A DNA stretch of 64,000 nucleotides, from positions 3,658,001-3,722,000 of the forward strand of contig NZ_CP038228.1 of assembly GCF_006838285.1 (NCBI RefSeq). The letters run 5' to 3'. Both the position numbers and the translations under genes were made by a program. The number at the start of each line of letters is the position of its first letter. The stretch's first letter is position 1. Below the pieces are notes generated by a model. The model was not told the origin of the DNA. It saw only the letters and a list, made by a program, of their open reading frames with translations, and did no database searches. The stretch comes from Xanthomonas translucens pv. cerealis. GTDB lineage: Bacteria > Pseudomonadota > Gammaproteobacteria > Xanthomonadales > Xanthomonadaceae. Of the stretch, positions 9,694 through 18,922 are shown piece after piece.

Positions 9694-11315
9694 ACGAACG
9701 GCATGCGGATGTGGTGATCACCGGCGGCGGCCTGGCCGGGCTGACCCTGGCTTTGCAGTTGCGCCAGCAAGATCCGCACCTGCGCATCAGCGTGCTGGAA
9801 CGGCGCGCGCACCCGGTGCGGGAGGCCGCGTTCAAGGTCGGCGAATCCTCGGTGGAGATCGGTGCGCACTATTTCGCAGAGGTGCTCGGCCTGCGCGAGC
9901 ACCTGGACAGCGAACAGATCCGCAAGTTCGGCTTCCGCTTCTTCTTCTCCGACGGGCGCGAAGACATCGACCGCTGCACCGAACTGGGCGTGAGCCAGCT
10001 GCTGCCGACGCCGTCGTGGCAGATCGACCGCGGCCGTTTCGAGAATTTCCTCGGCGAACGCGCACGCGCGCTGGACATTGCGTTCATCGACGGCTGCACG
10101 GTGCGCGGCATCGACCTGGCCCAGGACGATGCCGACCATCAGGTCCGCTACGAGCGCGACGGCGAAGCGGCGACGCTGCGCGCGCGCTGGGTGGTGGACG
10201 CCAGCGGCCGCGCCGGCCTGCTCAAGCGCAAGCTGGACCTGGCTCAGGACAACGCGCACCACGCCAATGCCGTGTGGTGGCGGGTGGACGGGGTGGTGGA
10301 TCCCAATGCCTGGTCGCAGGACGGCGGCTGGCTGCAGCGCTGCACGCCGCCGGACCGCTGGCGCTCGACCAACCACATGTGCGGCCCTGGCTACTGGTTC
10401 TGGCTGATCCCGTTGTCCTCCGGCGCGCATTCGCTGGGCATCGTCTGCGACGCGGCCATGCACCCGCTGGAGACGATGAACACGCACGAAAAAGCGATGG
10501 CCTGGCTGCACCAGCACCAGCCGCAAGTCGCGCGCACGCTTGCGCACAGCCAGCATGCGCTGCAGGACTTCATGTTCCTGCGCAAATTCTCCTATGGCTG
10601 CAAGCAGGTGTTCTCGGCGCAGCGCTGGGCGCTGACCGGCGAGGCCGGCGTGTTCCTGGATCCGTTCTATTCGCCGGGCAGTGACTTCATCGCCATCTCC
10701 AACACCTACATCTGCGAACTGATCGGACGCGACCGCGCCGGGCGCGACATCGCGCCCTACGCCGAGCTGTACCAGCAGTTGTACTTCTCGTTCTACGAGA
10801 ACACCCTGACCCTGTACCAGGACCAGTACCCGCTGTTCGGCGACGCGCAAGTGATGCCGATCAAGGTGATCTGGGACTACACCTACTACTGGTCGTTGCT
10901 GGCGCCGCTGTATTTCTCCGAACGCATCGCCGACTTGCACACGCTGGGCCGGCTGCGGCACGAGTTCACCCGCGCGCGCGAACTGAACCTGGGCATGCAG
11001 GCGCTGCTGCGCGACTGGGGCCGCCACAACGACGCGCAGGGCCGTCCCGAAACCGATGCGCGGCTGCTCGACCAGTACTTGATCGGCTGGTTCCACCAGC
11101 TCAACGGGGCGTTGCGCGAAGTGCTGGACGACGCGGCCTTCGTCGCGCGCCTGTGCGGCAACGTCGCGCGGATGAGCTGGCTGGCACGCGAAGTGCTGGA
11201 CCAGGCGCGCGCGCAGCATCCGCAGATCGCCGACCACGGCCTGGACGCGCTGCTCGCCGACACGCTGCAGGGCGAGCGCTCGCTGGCCAGCACCTGGTAC
11301 GCGCGCGCCGCGTGA
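9690..11315 (+). CDS. Flavin-dependent halogenase-fold oxidoreductase 1 (pigment cluster)
   Basis: A 541-residue flavoprotein with an N-terminal Rossmann motif (TGGGLAG, residues 11-17), a VGESS segment near residue 50 and GYWFWLIP, which resembles the WxWxIP signature of flavin-dependent halogenases. Lys79 in IRKFGFRF lies where halogenases carry the lysine that binds hypohalous acid; this is an alignment by eye. Xanthomonadins are known to be brominated, so ring halogenation is a reasonable role. A related gene lies at 18923. It ends the rightward operon. Confidence 0.8.
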   Translation: MNERHADVVITGGGLAGLTLALQLRQQDPHLRISVLERRAHPVREAAFKVGESSVEIGAHYFAEVLGLREHLDSEQIRKFGFRFFFSDGREDIDRCTELGVSQLLPTPSWQIDRGRFENFLGERARALDIAFIDGCTVRGIDLAQDDADHQVRYERDGEAATLRARWVVDASGRAGLLKRKLDLAQDNAHHANAVWWRVDGVVDPNAWSQDGGWLQRCTPPDRWRSTNHMCGPGYWFWLIPLSSGAHSLGIVCDAAMHPLETMNTHEKAMAWLHQHQPQVARTLAHSQHALQDFMFLRKFSYGCKQVFSAQRWALTGEAGVFLDPFYSPGSDFIAISNTYICELIGRDRAGRDIAPYAELYQQLYFSFYENTLTLYQDQYPLFGDAQVMPIKVIWDYTYYWSLLAPLYFSERIADLHTLGRLRHEFTRARELNLGMQALLRDWGRHNDAQGRPETDARLLDQYLIGWFHQLNGALREVLDDAAFVARLCGNVARMSWLAREVLDQARAQHPQIADHGLDALLADTLQGERSLASTWYARAA

Positions 11316-11336
11316 GCGCAGGCCGCAGCGCGAGCC

Positions 11337-12074
11337 TCAGCCCATGCCGCCGTTGATACCGATCACCTGGCCATTGATGTAGCCGGCCGCGTCCGAGCAC
11401 AGAAACCCGACCAGCGCGGCGACCTCATCCGCCTTGCCGGGGCGGCCGGCCGGCACCATCTGCTTGATCGCCTCCGGCGCGAACGCCTCGCTGGCCATCG
11501 CGCCTTCGATCACCCCGGGCGCGACCACGTTGACGCTGATCCCGCGGCTGGCCATCTCCCGCGCCAGCGACTTGCTGGCGCCGTGCAGCGCAGCCTTGGC
11601 CGCGGCGTAGTTGGTCTGCCCGCGGTTGCCGAGCACCCCCGACACCGACGACACGCTGACGATGCGGCCCCAGCGCGTGCGCGCCATCGGCAGCAGCAGC
11701 GGCTGGGTCACGTTGAAGAAACCGTGCAGCGACACGTCGATGACGCGGTGCCATTGCGCCGCGCTCATCCCGGCCATCGGCGCGTCGTCGTGGATGCCGG
11801 CGTTGTTGACCACCACCTGGATCGGCCCGACCTCCAGCAGCGTCGCCAGCGCCGCGCTGCTGGCATCGGCATCGGCCACGTCGAACGCCACCGCCTCGGC
11901 GCTGCCGCCGGCGGAGGCGATGTCCTGCACCACCGCGGCGGCGCGCGCCACATTGCCGTTGGCGTGGACGATCACATGCAGTCCCTGCGCTGCCAGCTGC
12001 CGGCAGATCGCACCGCCGAGATCGCCGCTACCGCCGGTGACCAGGGCGCGGCGTGGGGAAGAAGGCTGTGACAT
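11337..12074 (-). CDS. 3-oxoacyl-ACP reductase, FabG-like SDR (pigment cluster)
   Basis: A 245-residue short-chain dehydrogenase/reductase. The cofactor site TGGSGDLG (residues 13-20), the NNAG motif (90-93), the catalytic serine region SVSS (140-143) and the Tyr156-x3-Lys160 pair (NYAAAK) are all present. It should reduce the beta-keto group of the growing polyene on ACP, before one of the two cluster dehydratases acts. It is the last gene of the leftward operon and is separated from the preceding gene by an inverted REP pair. Confidence 0.92.
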   Translation of the reverse strand: MSQPSSPRRALVTGGSGDLGGAICRQLAAQGLHVIVHANGNVARAAAVVQDIASAGGSAEAVAFDVADADASSAALATLLEVGPIQVVVNNAGIHDDAPMAGMSAAQWHRVIDVSLHGFFNVTQPLLLPMARTRWGRIVSVSSVSGVLGNRGQTNYAAAKAALHGASKSLAREMASRGISVNVVAPGVIEGAMASEAFAPEAIKQMVPAGRPGKADEVAALVGFLCSDAAGYINGQVIGINGGMG

Positions 12075-12153
12075 CGGGATTTCCTCGGGCGGAATGGGGG
12101 CGGGTCGCCATCCTAACGATTCGCAGGCTGTGCGCCAAAGCGCGCGCCCGCTC

Positions 12154-12217
12154 TATAGGAACGGCTTCAGCCGCGACAGGCACTGTCAGTAAAGCGACGC
12201 GGCTAAAGCCTCCTACA
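12154..12217. repeat. Inverted pair of REP-like palindromes
   Basis: Two imperfect copies of the Xanthomonas-type REP core (AACGGCTTCAGCCGCGAC, and the opposite copy GCGACGCGGCTAAAGCC) face each other across a short spacer. They sit between the hotdog gene and the ketoreductase of the leftward pigment operon, where they could stabilise or partly terminate the transcript. Confidence 0.7.
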
Positions 12218-12222
12218 AAAAG

Positions 12223-12705
12223 CTACGCCGCCCGTAGCATCACCGTGGCGCGACCTTCGGCCAGCAGCTGCGCGCGGTGCACCAGGCGGAAGCTGTATTG
12301 CTGGCTGTCCTCGGCCTGCAGCAGTACCTCGGCTTCGCACTCGATCGCATCCGGCAGATCCTGCAGATCGGCCACATGCAATTGCACGCCACGCAGCGCG
12401 ACCAGCATGCCCAGGCGCGCCGGTGTGCCGCTGGCGCGGTCGAGCAGGTCGCCGTGCACCGCCACGCCGCTGGCACGAGCGAGCAGACCGCCATGCACTG
12501 CCATCGCCTGCGCGCCGTATTCGCACAGGTGCAGCGCGCGCAGGCGGCCGTCGCTGCGCAGCGGATGCTCGGCGGCACGATGGGTCTGGCTGCGCAGCAC
12601 GATGCGCTGCGCATCCCAGGCGATCACCTGTTCCCACAGGCACATCAGGCCCTGGTGCGGCACCAGCGCCGCGATCGCATCGCGTCCGCGCGGAAGCTCG
12701 GTCAT
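12223..12705 (-). CDS. Hotdog-fold 3-hydroxyacyl-ACP dehydratase-like protein (ApeP type)
   Basis: A 160-residue protein resembling the ApeP-type dehydratases of aryl polyene clusters. It starts with a PHQGLMCLWEQV segment like the PHR-x-x-x-LLD opening of FabZ/FabA hotdogs and continues through LCEYGAQAMAVHGGLLA, which forms the central hotdog helix. It should dehydrate 3-hydroxyacyl-ACP to the trans-enoyl form, building the conjugated chain. Ten bases separate it from the exporter gene upstream. The catalytic residues are less clear than in FabZ. Confidence 0.75.
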   Translation of the reverse strand: MTELPRGRDAIAALVPHQGLMCLWEQVIAWDAQRIVLRSQTHRAAEHPLRSDGRLRALHLCEYGAQAMAVHGGLLARASGVAVHGDLLDRASGTPARLGMLVALRGVQLHVADLQDLPDAIECEAEVLLQAEDSQQYSFRLVHRAQLLAEGRATVMLRAA

Positions 12706-12715
12706 GCCATGTCTC

Positions 12716-15082
12716 CTAATGCGCCGCGATCGCCGGCGTGTCGCTGGCCGTCTGGCGCGAAATCAGCAACGCCAGCACGAAGTTGAACAGCACGCCCAAC
12801 GCCACCGTGCTGCCGATCGCGCGCAGCACCGGGATGCTGGAGGCGGCCAGCAGCGCGAACACCAGCAGCGTCATCAGGCTACACACGATCAGCGCGTGCA
12901 GGGTGCGCAGCTGGTCGGCGCGGTCGTCGCCGGCGTGGTCGAAGAACAGCGCGTAGTCCAGGCCCAGGCCGGCGGCCAGGATCAGCGCGATCAGGTGGAA
13001 CAGGTTCAGTTCGACCCCGCAGCCGCGCAGGAGCGCCAGGATCAGCAGCGTGGTCAGCGCCATCGGCAGCAGCACGCGCACGATCCGGCGCGGCGTACGC
13101 AGCGCGATCGCCACGGTCAACGCCAGCAGCAGCGCGGCGATGCCGAGCGCGCCGAGCACGCGCCCGCGGTAGGCGGCCACCAGCGATTCGGAGGCCTCCT
13201 TCAGATCCATCAATTGCGCGCCGCTGCCCTGTACCGCGGCGGCCAGCAGTGCCGGGTCGCGCAGGCCGGTCAGCGATACCAGCGCGGTGGCGTGATCGGC
13301 ACGGTCCAGCAGCAGGCCATCGACGGTGGTCGCCAGCGGCGTGCCGTGCAGGTCGCGCGCGGTCAGCGGCGGCGCGCGGCGGGCGCGCTCCAGGTCGGCC
13401 AGGAACGGGGCGAAGGCGTCGGCACGGAACGGCGTGGCCGCCACCGCGGTAGCGGTCAGCGTGCGCGCCTGCGCCGCGTCGGGCAACGCCGCCTGGCGCC
13501 GCTGCTGGGTCGCCGCGCTGGGCAGGTAGCGCGCGGCCATGTCGTAACCGGCCAGCTCGCCGCGTGCGACCAGCGCGTCCAGCCGCGGGCGCAGCCGCTC
13601 CGAGGCGGCCAGCGCGGCATCGGCGGAGGCCGCCGGCACGGCCAGCACATAGCGCACGTCCGGCGCGCCCAGTTCCTTGCGCAAATGCGCGTCGCGGGCA
13701 AGGCCGTCGGCCGGTACCGGGGTCAGCTTGGACAGGTCGTTCTGCCAGAACGGGCCAGGTGCGAACGCGATCGCCGCGGCCGCGGCCAGCGCCAGCGGCA
13801 GCAGCGACCAGCGCGGCCGCGGCAGCCGCGCGATGCCGCGCCACAGCCGCGCCAGCGCGGGCGAATCGGCGTGGTCGCGCGGCGAGGGGTCGATCAGCGC
13901 CGGCAGCAGCAGGCGCGTGGTCAGCGCCGCCACCAGCAGCCCGGCGATGGTGAACACCGCCAGCTGGCGCAGGCCGTCCACCCCGGAGAACAGGAAGGTG
14001 ACGTAGGCGATGCAGGTGGAGACCACGCCGGTGGCCAGGGTCGGCCACAGGTGGCGCGCGTTGGCGCGCGGATCCAGGCCCGGACGCTGATGGCTGAACA
14101 GGTGGATCGGATAGTCCTGGACCACGCCGATCAGGGTGAAGCCGAACGCCACGGTGATGCCGTGCACGCCGTCGAACAGCAGCGCCACCGCGCCCAGCCC
14201 GGCCAGGCCGGCGCTGGCCAGCGGCAGCACGCCGAGCACCGGGATCTTCCAGCTGCGGTAGGCGACCAGCAGCAGCACGATCAGGCCCAGCGTATCCAGC
14301 ATGCCGATCCACTGCGCCTCGTTCTGGGTGCGCCCGCCGATCTCCACCGAGAACGCGCCCGGCCCGGTCAGGGTCAGGCGGCTGCGGCTGCGGCTGCCGC
14401 TGCCGGCGCTGGCCTTGGCGAAGGCGGCATGGATCGCGTCCACCGCCTGCTGCTGCCCGGTGGGATCGAAGCCGGCGGCGCGGGTCTGCGCGACCAGCAG
14501 CGCGTCCTTGCCGGCACGGTCGAACCAGACCCCGTCGCGCTGCTGCGGGCCGCCGGCCGGCTGCAGGCTCTCGGCCAGGTGCAGCACTTCCAGGGTCGGA
14601 TCGCGCGGCAGCAGCGGCTCGACCATCGCCGCGGCCGGCGAGCCCAGGTCCTGCAGCCGCGCCTGCAGCGCGTCGGCCAGCGTCGCCGCATCCAGCGGGT
14701 GGGCGTCGAAGCTGTCGCTGAGCAGGTAGCGGTAGGCCAGCAGCCGCTCGGGGATCGCGTCCAGGCCGGCATCGGCGCCGTTGGCGACCAGTTCGAAAGT
14801 GTCGCGCTGCGCGGCCAGCTGCGCGCGTATCGCCTGCGACTGCCGCGCCAGCGTCGCCGGGTCGGCGCCGGACAGCGAGAACAGCAGCAGCCGCGAGCCC
14901 GGGCCTTCGCCGAGTTCGTCGAGCAGCAGTTTTTGCGCGGGGGTCTGGGCTTCCGGCATGAACTTGCGCAAGTCGCCCGATACCTGCAGCACGTTGCCCA
15001 GCCAGATGCCGGCCACGGTCAACAGCGCCAGCCACAGCAGCGCCAGCGAGATGCGCGCCTTCGAACTCAATCCGCGTTTCAT
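12716..15082 (-). CDS. MMPL/RND-family exporter of the pigment cluster
   Basis: A 788-residue inner-membrane protein with the MMPL layout: an N-terminal helix (residues 10-32), a periplasmic loop to about residue 245, five or six helices, a second periplasmic loop, and a final helical bundle (LIALILAAGLGLDYALFF and following). This subfamily of hydrophobe exporters is standard in aryl polyene clusters, where it is thought to move the polyene lipid across or out of the inner membrane. The LolA-like gene immediately upstream supports a transport route to the outer membrane, where xanthomonadins reside. Confidence 0.88.
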   Translation of the reverse strand: MKRGLSSKARISLALLWLALLTVAGIWLGNVLQVSGDLRKFMPEAQTPAQKLLLDELGEGPGSRLLLFSLSGADPATLARQSQAIRAQLAAQRDTFELVANGADAGLDAIPERLLAYRYLLSDSFDAHPLDAATLADALQARLQDLGSPAAAMVEPLLPRDPTLEVLHLAESLQPAGGPQQRDGVWFDRAGKDALLVAQTRAAGFDPTGQQQAVDAIHAAFAKASAGSGSRSRSRLTLTGPGAFSVEIGGRTQNEAQWIGMLDTLGLIVLLLVAYRSWKIPVLGVLPLASAGLAGLGAVALLFDGVHGITVAFGFTLIGVVQDYPIHLFSHQRPGLDPRANARHLWPTLATGVVSTCIAYVTFLFSGVDGLRQLAVFTIAGLLVAALTTRLLLPALIDPSPRDHADSPALARLWRGIARLPRPRWSLLPLALAAAAAIAFAPGPFWQNDLSKLTPVPADGLARDAHLRKELGAPDVRYVLAVPAASADAALAASERLRPRLDALVARGELAGYDMAARYLPSAATQQRRQAALPDAAQARTLTATAVAATPFRADAFAPFLADLERARRAPPLTARDLHGTPLATTVDGLLLDRADHATALVSLTGLRDPALLAAAVQGSGAQLMDLKEASESLVAAYRGRVLGALGIAALLLALTVAIALRTPRRIVRVLLPMALTTLLILALLRGCGVELNLFHLIALILAAGLGLDYALFFDHAGDDRADQLRTLHALIVCSLMTLLVFALLAASSIPVLRAIGSTVALGVLFNFVLALLISRQTASDTPAIAAH

Positions 15083-15167
15083 CGCTGCGACCCGGCACAG
15101 GCCCGCAGGACCGCGCGCGCAGCGGCGGACGGCGCGGGCCGCCGCGCGTTATCGCACACGGGCGGCA

Positions 15168-15815
15168 TCAGCGCGCGTCGCCGTGGCACAGCGCGGTCAG
15201 CGCCTCGGTCTCGGCCAGGCTGGCCGCGTCGCGCGCGGCGCCGGCCAGCAAGGTGCGCTGCACGTCGCCCTTGGCCGGGGTGGTCTCGATGCAGCGCAGT
15301 TCGGCGCCGCGGCCGTACAGGCGCAGGCTGCGCACCTGCGCGGCCAGCGCCGGATCCTTGGGCTGCAGTTGCAGCTGCCAGCGTTCGCGGGTGCCGCTGC
15401 TGCTCAGCGTGTAGTGCTGCTGCAACTGCGCGCGGTCGCCGGACAGCAGTGCGCCGAAGCCGTTCTGCAGGCCGGTCAGTTCCGGCACCCGCGCCAGCGA
15501 GAAACGCCGCGGCGCCTTGTCGGCACGCTCCAGCGTCGCTTCGCCGCCGCGCAAGGTAGTGGTTTCGTGGTATGGCGCGGTGACTTCGCGCACCAGCGTG
15601 TCGGTGTCCGGGCGCCGGTACTGACCCTGCACGCGCAAAGGCGCCTTCAGCAACGCCGAGCCGCGCAGTTCGACGAACTCGGTGCTGACCGGGACCGGCC
15701 GCGCCAGCTTCTGCAGGATCCAGCCGGGGTCGAGCGGCTCAGGCGACGCGGCGCACAGCGGTGCGGCGCTGCACAGCAGTATCAGCATCCACGGCAAGGT
15801 GCGGCGCATCGGCAT
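15168..15815 (-). CDS. LolA-like periplasmic carrier (pigment cluster)
   Basis: A 215-residue secreted protein with a clear signal peptide (MPMRRTLPWMLILLCSAAPLCA). The mature part resembles outer-membrane lipoprotein carrier LolA, including the opening WILQKLARPVPVSTEFVELRGSALL-type strand pattern of such cluster proteins. It probably accepts the polyene lipid in the periplasm. The start at 15815 is preferred because it places the signal peptide first; it lies 77 bp inside the end of the upstream acyltransferase gene. Confidence 0.78.
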   Translation of the reverse strand: MPMRRTLPWMLILLCSAAPLCAASPEPLDPGWILQKLARPVPVSTEFVELRGSALLKAPLRVQGQYRRPDTDTLVREVTAPYHETTTLRGGEATLERADKAPRRFSLARVPELTGLQNGFGALLSGDRAQLQQHYTLSSSGTRERWQLQLQPKDPALAAQVRSLRLYGRGAELRCIETTPAKGDVQRTLLAGAARDAASLAETEALTALCHGDAR

Positions 15816-16713
15816 GGCGGTTGTTCCAGAAATCGTAAAAGTTGAACCAGTTGTACGGCGCGGAGCGCGTGTAATGTTCCAGCCTGGCGGCGTAATCGCG
15901 GATGAGCGCGGCCAATGCCGGCGCACGCTGCCGGCGCGGCAGGTCCAGGCCTTCGCTGAAGGTCTCGAATACCAGCTGGTAGCGGTTGCCGCCGCGATAC
16001 AGGCCGAACGCCAGCACCACCGGCACCTTCAGCGCCGCGGCGATCAGCCACGGCGAGGTCGGGAACAGCGCGCCCTGGCCGATGAACGCAGCCGGCAGCG
16101 CCGGGTCTTCCGGGCGCGGGCGATCGACCAGCAGCGCGACCAGCGCGCCTTCATCGGTGGCCTGCTTGATCGCCATGACGATCGAGGTACTGTCCATGCC
16201 GGCGTCGATGATGTTGGCCGCCAGCTGCGGGTTCAGCGCGCCCAGCAGTTCGGTCATCGCCGGGTTGTGGGCCTTGTCCAGCAGCACCTTGACCTGCACG
16301 TCCGGGCGCTCGGTGGCCAGCACCCGCAGCGCGTCGAAGCTGCCCAGGTGCGAGCCGAAGATCAGCACGCCGCGACCGCGGTCCATCTGCGCATGCAGCT
16401 GTTCCAGGCCCTGGATGTCGACCCGGAAGCGCTGCATCTGCCCGCACAGCATGAACACCCGGTCCAGGATGGTGGAGGCGAAGGTATGGATGTGCCGGGC
16501 CACGTCCAGCAGCGTGGCCGGGCGGTCCAGCACGCGCCCCAGGTAGTCGCGCGAATCGCGCCGCTCCGGGCCGCGCACCAACAGAAAATATAGGGTGATC
16601 GGATACAGCAGCAGGCGCCCGAGCGCGCGGCCGCCGTATCGGGCGATGCTGCGGATCAGCCACAGCGCGAAGCGGCCGCCGCCTTCGGGGCGGTGTTTCC
16701 AGCTGGCGCTCAT
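15739..16713 (-). CDS. LpxL/HtrB-like acyltransferase (pigment cluster)
   Basis: A 324-residue member of the lipid A lauroyl/myristoyl acyltransferase family, with an N-terminal membrane segment (LLLYPITLYFLLV) and the catalytic HLGSFDAL (HX4D-type) motif in FGSHLGSFDALR. Within this operon it probably attaches an acyl or polyene-acyl group to a lipid or sugar-lipid head rather than making lipid A. Its ATG overlaps the stop of the dehydratase gene upstream by ATGA. Confidence 0.85.
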   Translation of the reverse strand: MSASWKHRPEGGGRFALWLIRSIARYGGRALGRLLLYPITLYFLLVRGPERRDSRDYLGRVLDRPATLLDVARHIHTFASTILDRVFMLCGQMQRFRVDIQGLEQLHAQMDRGRGVLIFGSHLGSFDALRVLATERPDVQVKVLLDKAHNPAMTELLGALNPQLAANIIDAGMDSTSIVMAIKQATDEGALVALLVDRPRPEDPALPAAFIGQGALFPTSPWLIAAALKVPVVLAFGLYRGGNRYQLVFETFSEGLDLPRRQRAPALAALIRDYAARLEHYTRSAPYNWFNFYDFWNNRHADAPHLAVDADTAVQRRTAVRRVA

Positions 16714-16997
16714 GGCGCCGCCTCGGCGACCAGCTCGCCGCTGACCAGCAGGTCCTCGCCGCGACGCACGCGGAACCGCCAGCGCGGCGCGGCGCCGTCC
16801 AGTTCCACCCGCGCCGGCTGCCCGGGCAGCAGCGGCTGCAGGAACTTCACCTGCGGCAGGCGCAGCGGCCCGCAGGCGCCGTGCACGGCCTCGACGGCCT
16901 GCAGCACGTGGTCCAGCACCACCACGCCGGGCACCACCGGGTGGCCCGGGAAATGCCCTGGCAGGCTGGGATGATCATGCGGTACGACGAAATCCAT
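16710..16997 (-). CDS. FabZ/ApeI-like 3-hydroxyacyl-ACP dehydratase
   Basis: A 95-residue hotdog protein with the dehydratase signature H-PSL-PGHFPGHPVVPG followed by LDHVLQAVEAV. It is the second dehydratase of the leftward pigment operon; aryl polyene systems usually have two. The ATG at 16997 (MDFVVPHDHP) is preferred because it avoids overlap with the acyltransferase gene ending at 17011; an upstream ATG at 17036 would add 13 residues. Confidence 0.83.
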   Translation of the reverse strand: MDFVVPHDHPSLPGHFPGHPVVPGVVVLDHVLQAVEAVHGACGPLRLPQVKFLQPLLPGQPARVELDGAAPRWRFRVRRGEDLLVSGELVAEAAP

Positions 16998-17010
16998 AAG
17001 GCTTGGCGAC

Positions 17011-17811
17011 TCAGATCCTGGGTTCGAGCATGGCACGGACGGCCTGCTGTGCGCGCTGGGTCAGCTGTTGCCGGTCCAGCGGGCCATCGGCGCCATTCAC
17101 GTTGATCGGCGAGCCGATCCGCACCCGGATCACCCCGGGCCGGACCCGGAACAGGCTGGTCGACGGCAGCACCTTGCCCGCCCCGTCCAACGCCACCGGC
17201 ACCACGTCAATGCCAGCATCGATAGCGGCCTGCAACAACCCGGCCTTGAATGCGGCCAGTTCGCCGTTGCGGCTGCGGGTGCCTTCCGGGAACAGGCACA
17301 GGTCCTGACCCTGGCGCAGCAGCGCCGCGGCCTGGCGCCGCACCATGGCCCCGGCGCGGCGGCTGTCGCGGTCCAGGAAGAGCATGCCGGTGGCGCGCGC
17401 ATACCAGCTCACTAACGGCACCTGCAGCATCTCGTCCTTGAGCAGGAAGCGTAGCGGCACCGGCAGCGCCGCGAACAGCGCGCAGATGTCGATGATCGAC
17501 TGGTGGTTGCTGACGAACAGGTGGTTGCGCGACCAGTCGACCCGTTCCTGGCCTTCAACGTGGAAACGCACGCCGGCGCCGAAGAACAGCACCGGCGCCC
17601 ACACCCGCGCGCCCATGCGCAGCGGCAGCCGCGGCCCGAACAGCAGCAACAGGCCCAGCGCCACGACGATGCCGACCCCGGTGAAGCTCAGGGTGAACAG
17701 CAACTGCAAAGTATTCCACACGGCCCAGGCCATGCGCGACGGCATCCCTGCCCGCGGCATCTTCAGTTTGTCCTTGATGATCTGCACAAGCCTCTGCATC
17801 CCCCGATGCAC
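17011..17811 (-). CDS. PlsC-like 1-acyl-glycerol-3-phosphate acyltransferase (pigment cluster)
   Basis: A 266-residue acyltransferase with a hydrophobic N-terminal segment (residues 30-60), the catalytic NHQSIID (HX4D) motif and the phosphate-binding FPEGTRSR block. PlsC enzymes acylate lysophosphatidate. Here, in an operon with ACP and dehydratases, it likely joins the polyene acyl chain to a glycerolipid. It lies three bases after the upstream membrane protein gene. An alternative ATG lies four codons downstream. Confidence 0.88.
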   Translation of the reverse strand: MHRGMQRLVQIIKDKLKMPRAGMPSRMAWAVWNTLQLLFTLSFTGVGIVVALGLLLLFGPRLPLRMGARVWAPVLFFGAGVRFHVEGQERVDWSRNHLFVSNHQSIIDICALFAALPVPLRFLLKDEMLQVPLVSWYARATGMLFLDRDSRRAGAMVRRQAAALLRQGQDLCLFPEGTRSRNGELAAFKAGLLQAAIDAGIDVVPVALDGAGKVLPSTSLFRVRPGVIRVRIGSPINVNGADGPLDRQQLTQRAQQAVRAMLEPRI

Positions 17812-17814
17812 GCG

Positions 17815-18549
17815 TCAACGCAATAGATCGCGCCAAAAACCCGGCCCCAGCCGCGCCAGCTGGTGCAGGAAGTCAGGCAGATTACGGTAGGGACGCTGCG
17901 GAAACCAGCGCCCGCGCAGGAAATACTCGCCGACGAAGAAGCCACCGATGACCCCGTAGCCCAGCAGATTGGCGATCAGCGAGGCACGCGCGTCGCCGAT
18001 CGGCAACGGCGAGGCCCGCCCCAGCTGCGCCAGCACCCCGCTGGGCACGGCGCACAGCGCCAGCACCAGGTTCAGCAAGGTCATGGCGGCCAGCAGCAGG
18101 CTCCACGCCAGGGTCAGCCGGCGCGTATAGCGCAGCTGCGCAGGGGTCAGCGGCAACCCGGCCTGACGGTACAGCGCCTCGACGATGCGCGAGATCAGCG
18201 GCGTGCGCCCGCGCTGCAGGCTGCGCCCGAAGAACCAGGCCACCCAGGCGGTGAACAGCACCGGCGGCGCGGCCAGCAACAGCAGCGCGTGCGGCGAGCG
18301 CCACAGCGGCAGCAACCCGGCCAGCGCCAGCAGCACCAGCGCCCAGGCCCACAGCCGCAGCCGTGCCATCGGCTCCACCAGCAGCATCAGCACCAGCGCC
18401 GCGCCGGCCAGCACGGCCAGGTCGGAACGGTGCGTGGCGTTGGCCCAGTGCGCCAGCGGCGAATACGCCAGCGCCAGCAACACCCCCAGCGCCAGCGCCC
18501 ACGGCGCGGCGGCAGCGGGCGGATCAGCTGGTCTTGTTGGCTTCGACAT
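17815..18549 (-). CDS. Multi-pass membrane protein of the aryl polyene cluster (COG4648-like)
   Basis: A 244-residue inner-membrane protein with about six hydrophobic segments, including [18 protein letters not shown] near the start and YGVIGGFFVGEYFL near the end, and an Arg-rich C-terminus (RGRWFPQRPYRNLPDFL). It resembles the COG4648 proteins regularly found beside ACP genes in aryl polyene clusters. No catalytic motif is visible and its role is unknown. Its start overlaps the ACP gene by 26 bp. Confidence 0.75.
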   Translation of the reverse strand: MSKPTRPADPPAAAAPWALALGVLLALAYSPLAHWANATHRSDLAVLAGAALVLMLLVEPMARLRLWAWALVLLALAGLLPLWRSPHALLLLAAPPVLFTAWVAWFFGRSLQRGRTPLISRIVEALYRQAGLPLTPAQLRYTRRLTLAWSLLLAAMTLLNLVLALCAVPSGVLAQLGRASPLPIGDARASLIANLLGYGVIGGFFVGEYFLRGRWFPQRPYRNLPDFLHQLARLGPGFWRDLLR

Positions 18550-18793
18550 GCGCCGACAGTGCGCGCAGCGAGGCGAAGATGCGGCGGTTCTCGTCGTTGT
18601 CCGAGCGCAGCTGGAAGCCGTAGCGCTTGCTGATCGCCAGCGCCAGCTCCAGCGCGTCGATCGAGTCCAGGCCCAGCCCGGTATTGAACAGCGGCGCTTC
18701 TGGATCGATGTCGCCGGGTTGCACGTCCTCCAGATTCAGGCTCTCGACCAGCAGCTCGGCCAGTTCACGTTCGGCGGCGGTTTGCGAAGACAT
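18524..18793 (-). CDS. Acyl carrier protein of the xanthomonadin cluster
   Basis: An 89-residue acidic ACP. Ser44 in the GLDSIDALEL motif is the site for the 4'-phosphopantetheine arm. The ATG at 18793 gives a normal ACP length; the longer open frame to 18901 adds a cysteine-rich extension not expected for an ACP. It is the first gene of the nine-gene leftward operon and is divergent from the flavoprotein gene at 18923, so the 129-bp gap between them should hold both promoters. It probably corresponds to xanC, but the symbol is left out because the match is from memory. Confidence 0.88.
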   Translation of the reverse strand: MSSQTAAERELAELLVESLNLEDVQPGDIDPEAPLFNTGLGLDSIDALELALAISKRYGFQLRSDNDENRRIFASLRALSAHVEANKTS

Positions 18794-18922
18794 CCAGGGG
18801 CTTCCAGGCGGTGAGGGCAGGAGCGACAAGATGGTGCATCGCGCGCAGCGACGCAACTGTCCGCCGCTTGCAGGCAAGCTATCATGGCATTTGTCTGACA
18901 TGTCTACCGCAGGTTTTTCAGG

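Noticed and set aside
12053..15559. A 1168-codon plus-strand frame antisense to the pigment exporter
   Set aside because: Low-complexity Arg/Gln/Ala composition and no domains; the exporter on the minus strand explains the region.
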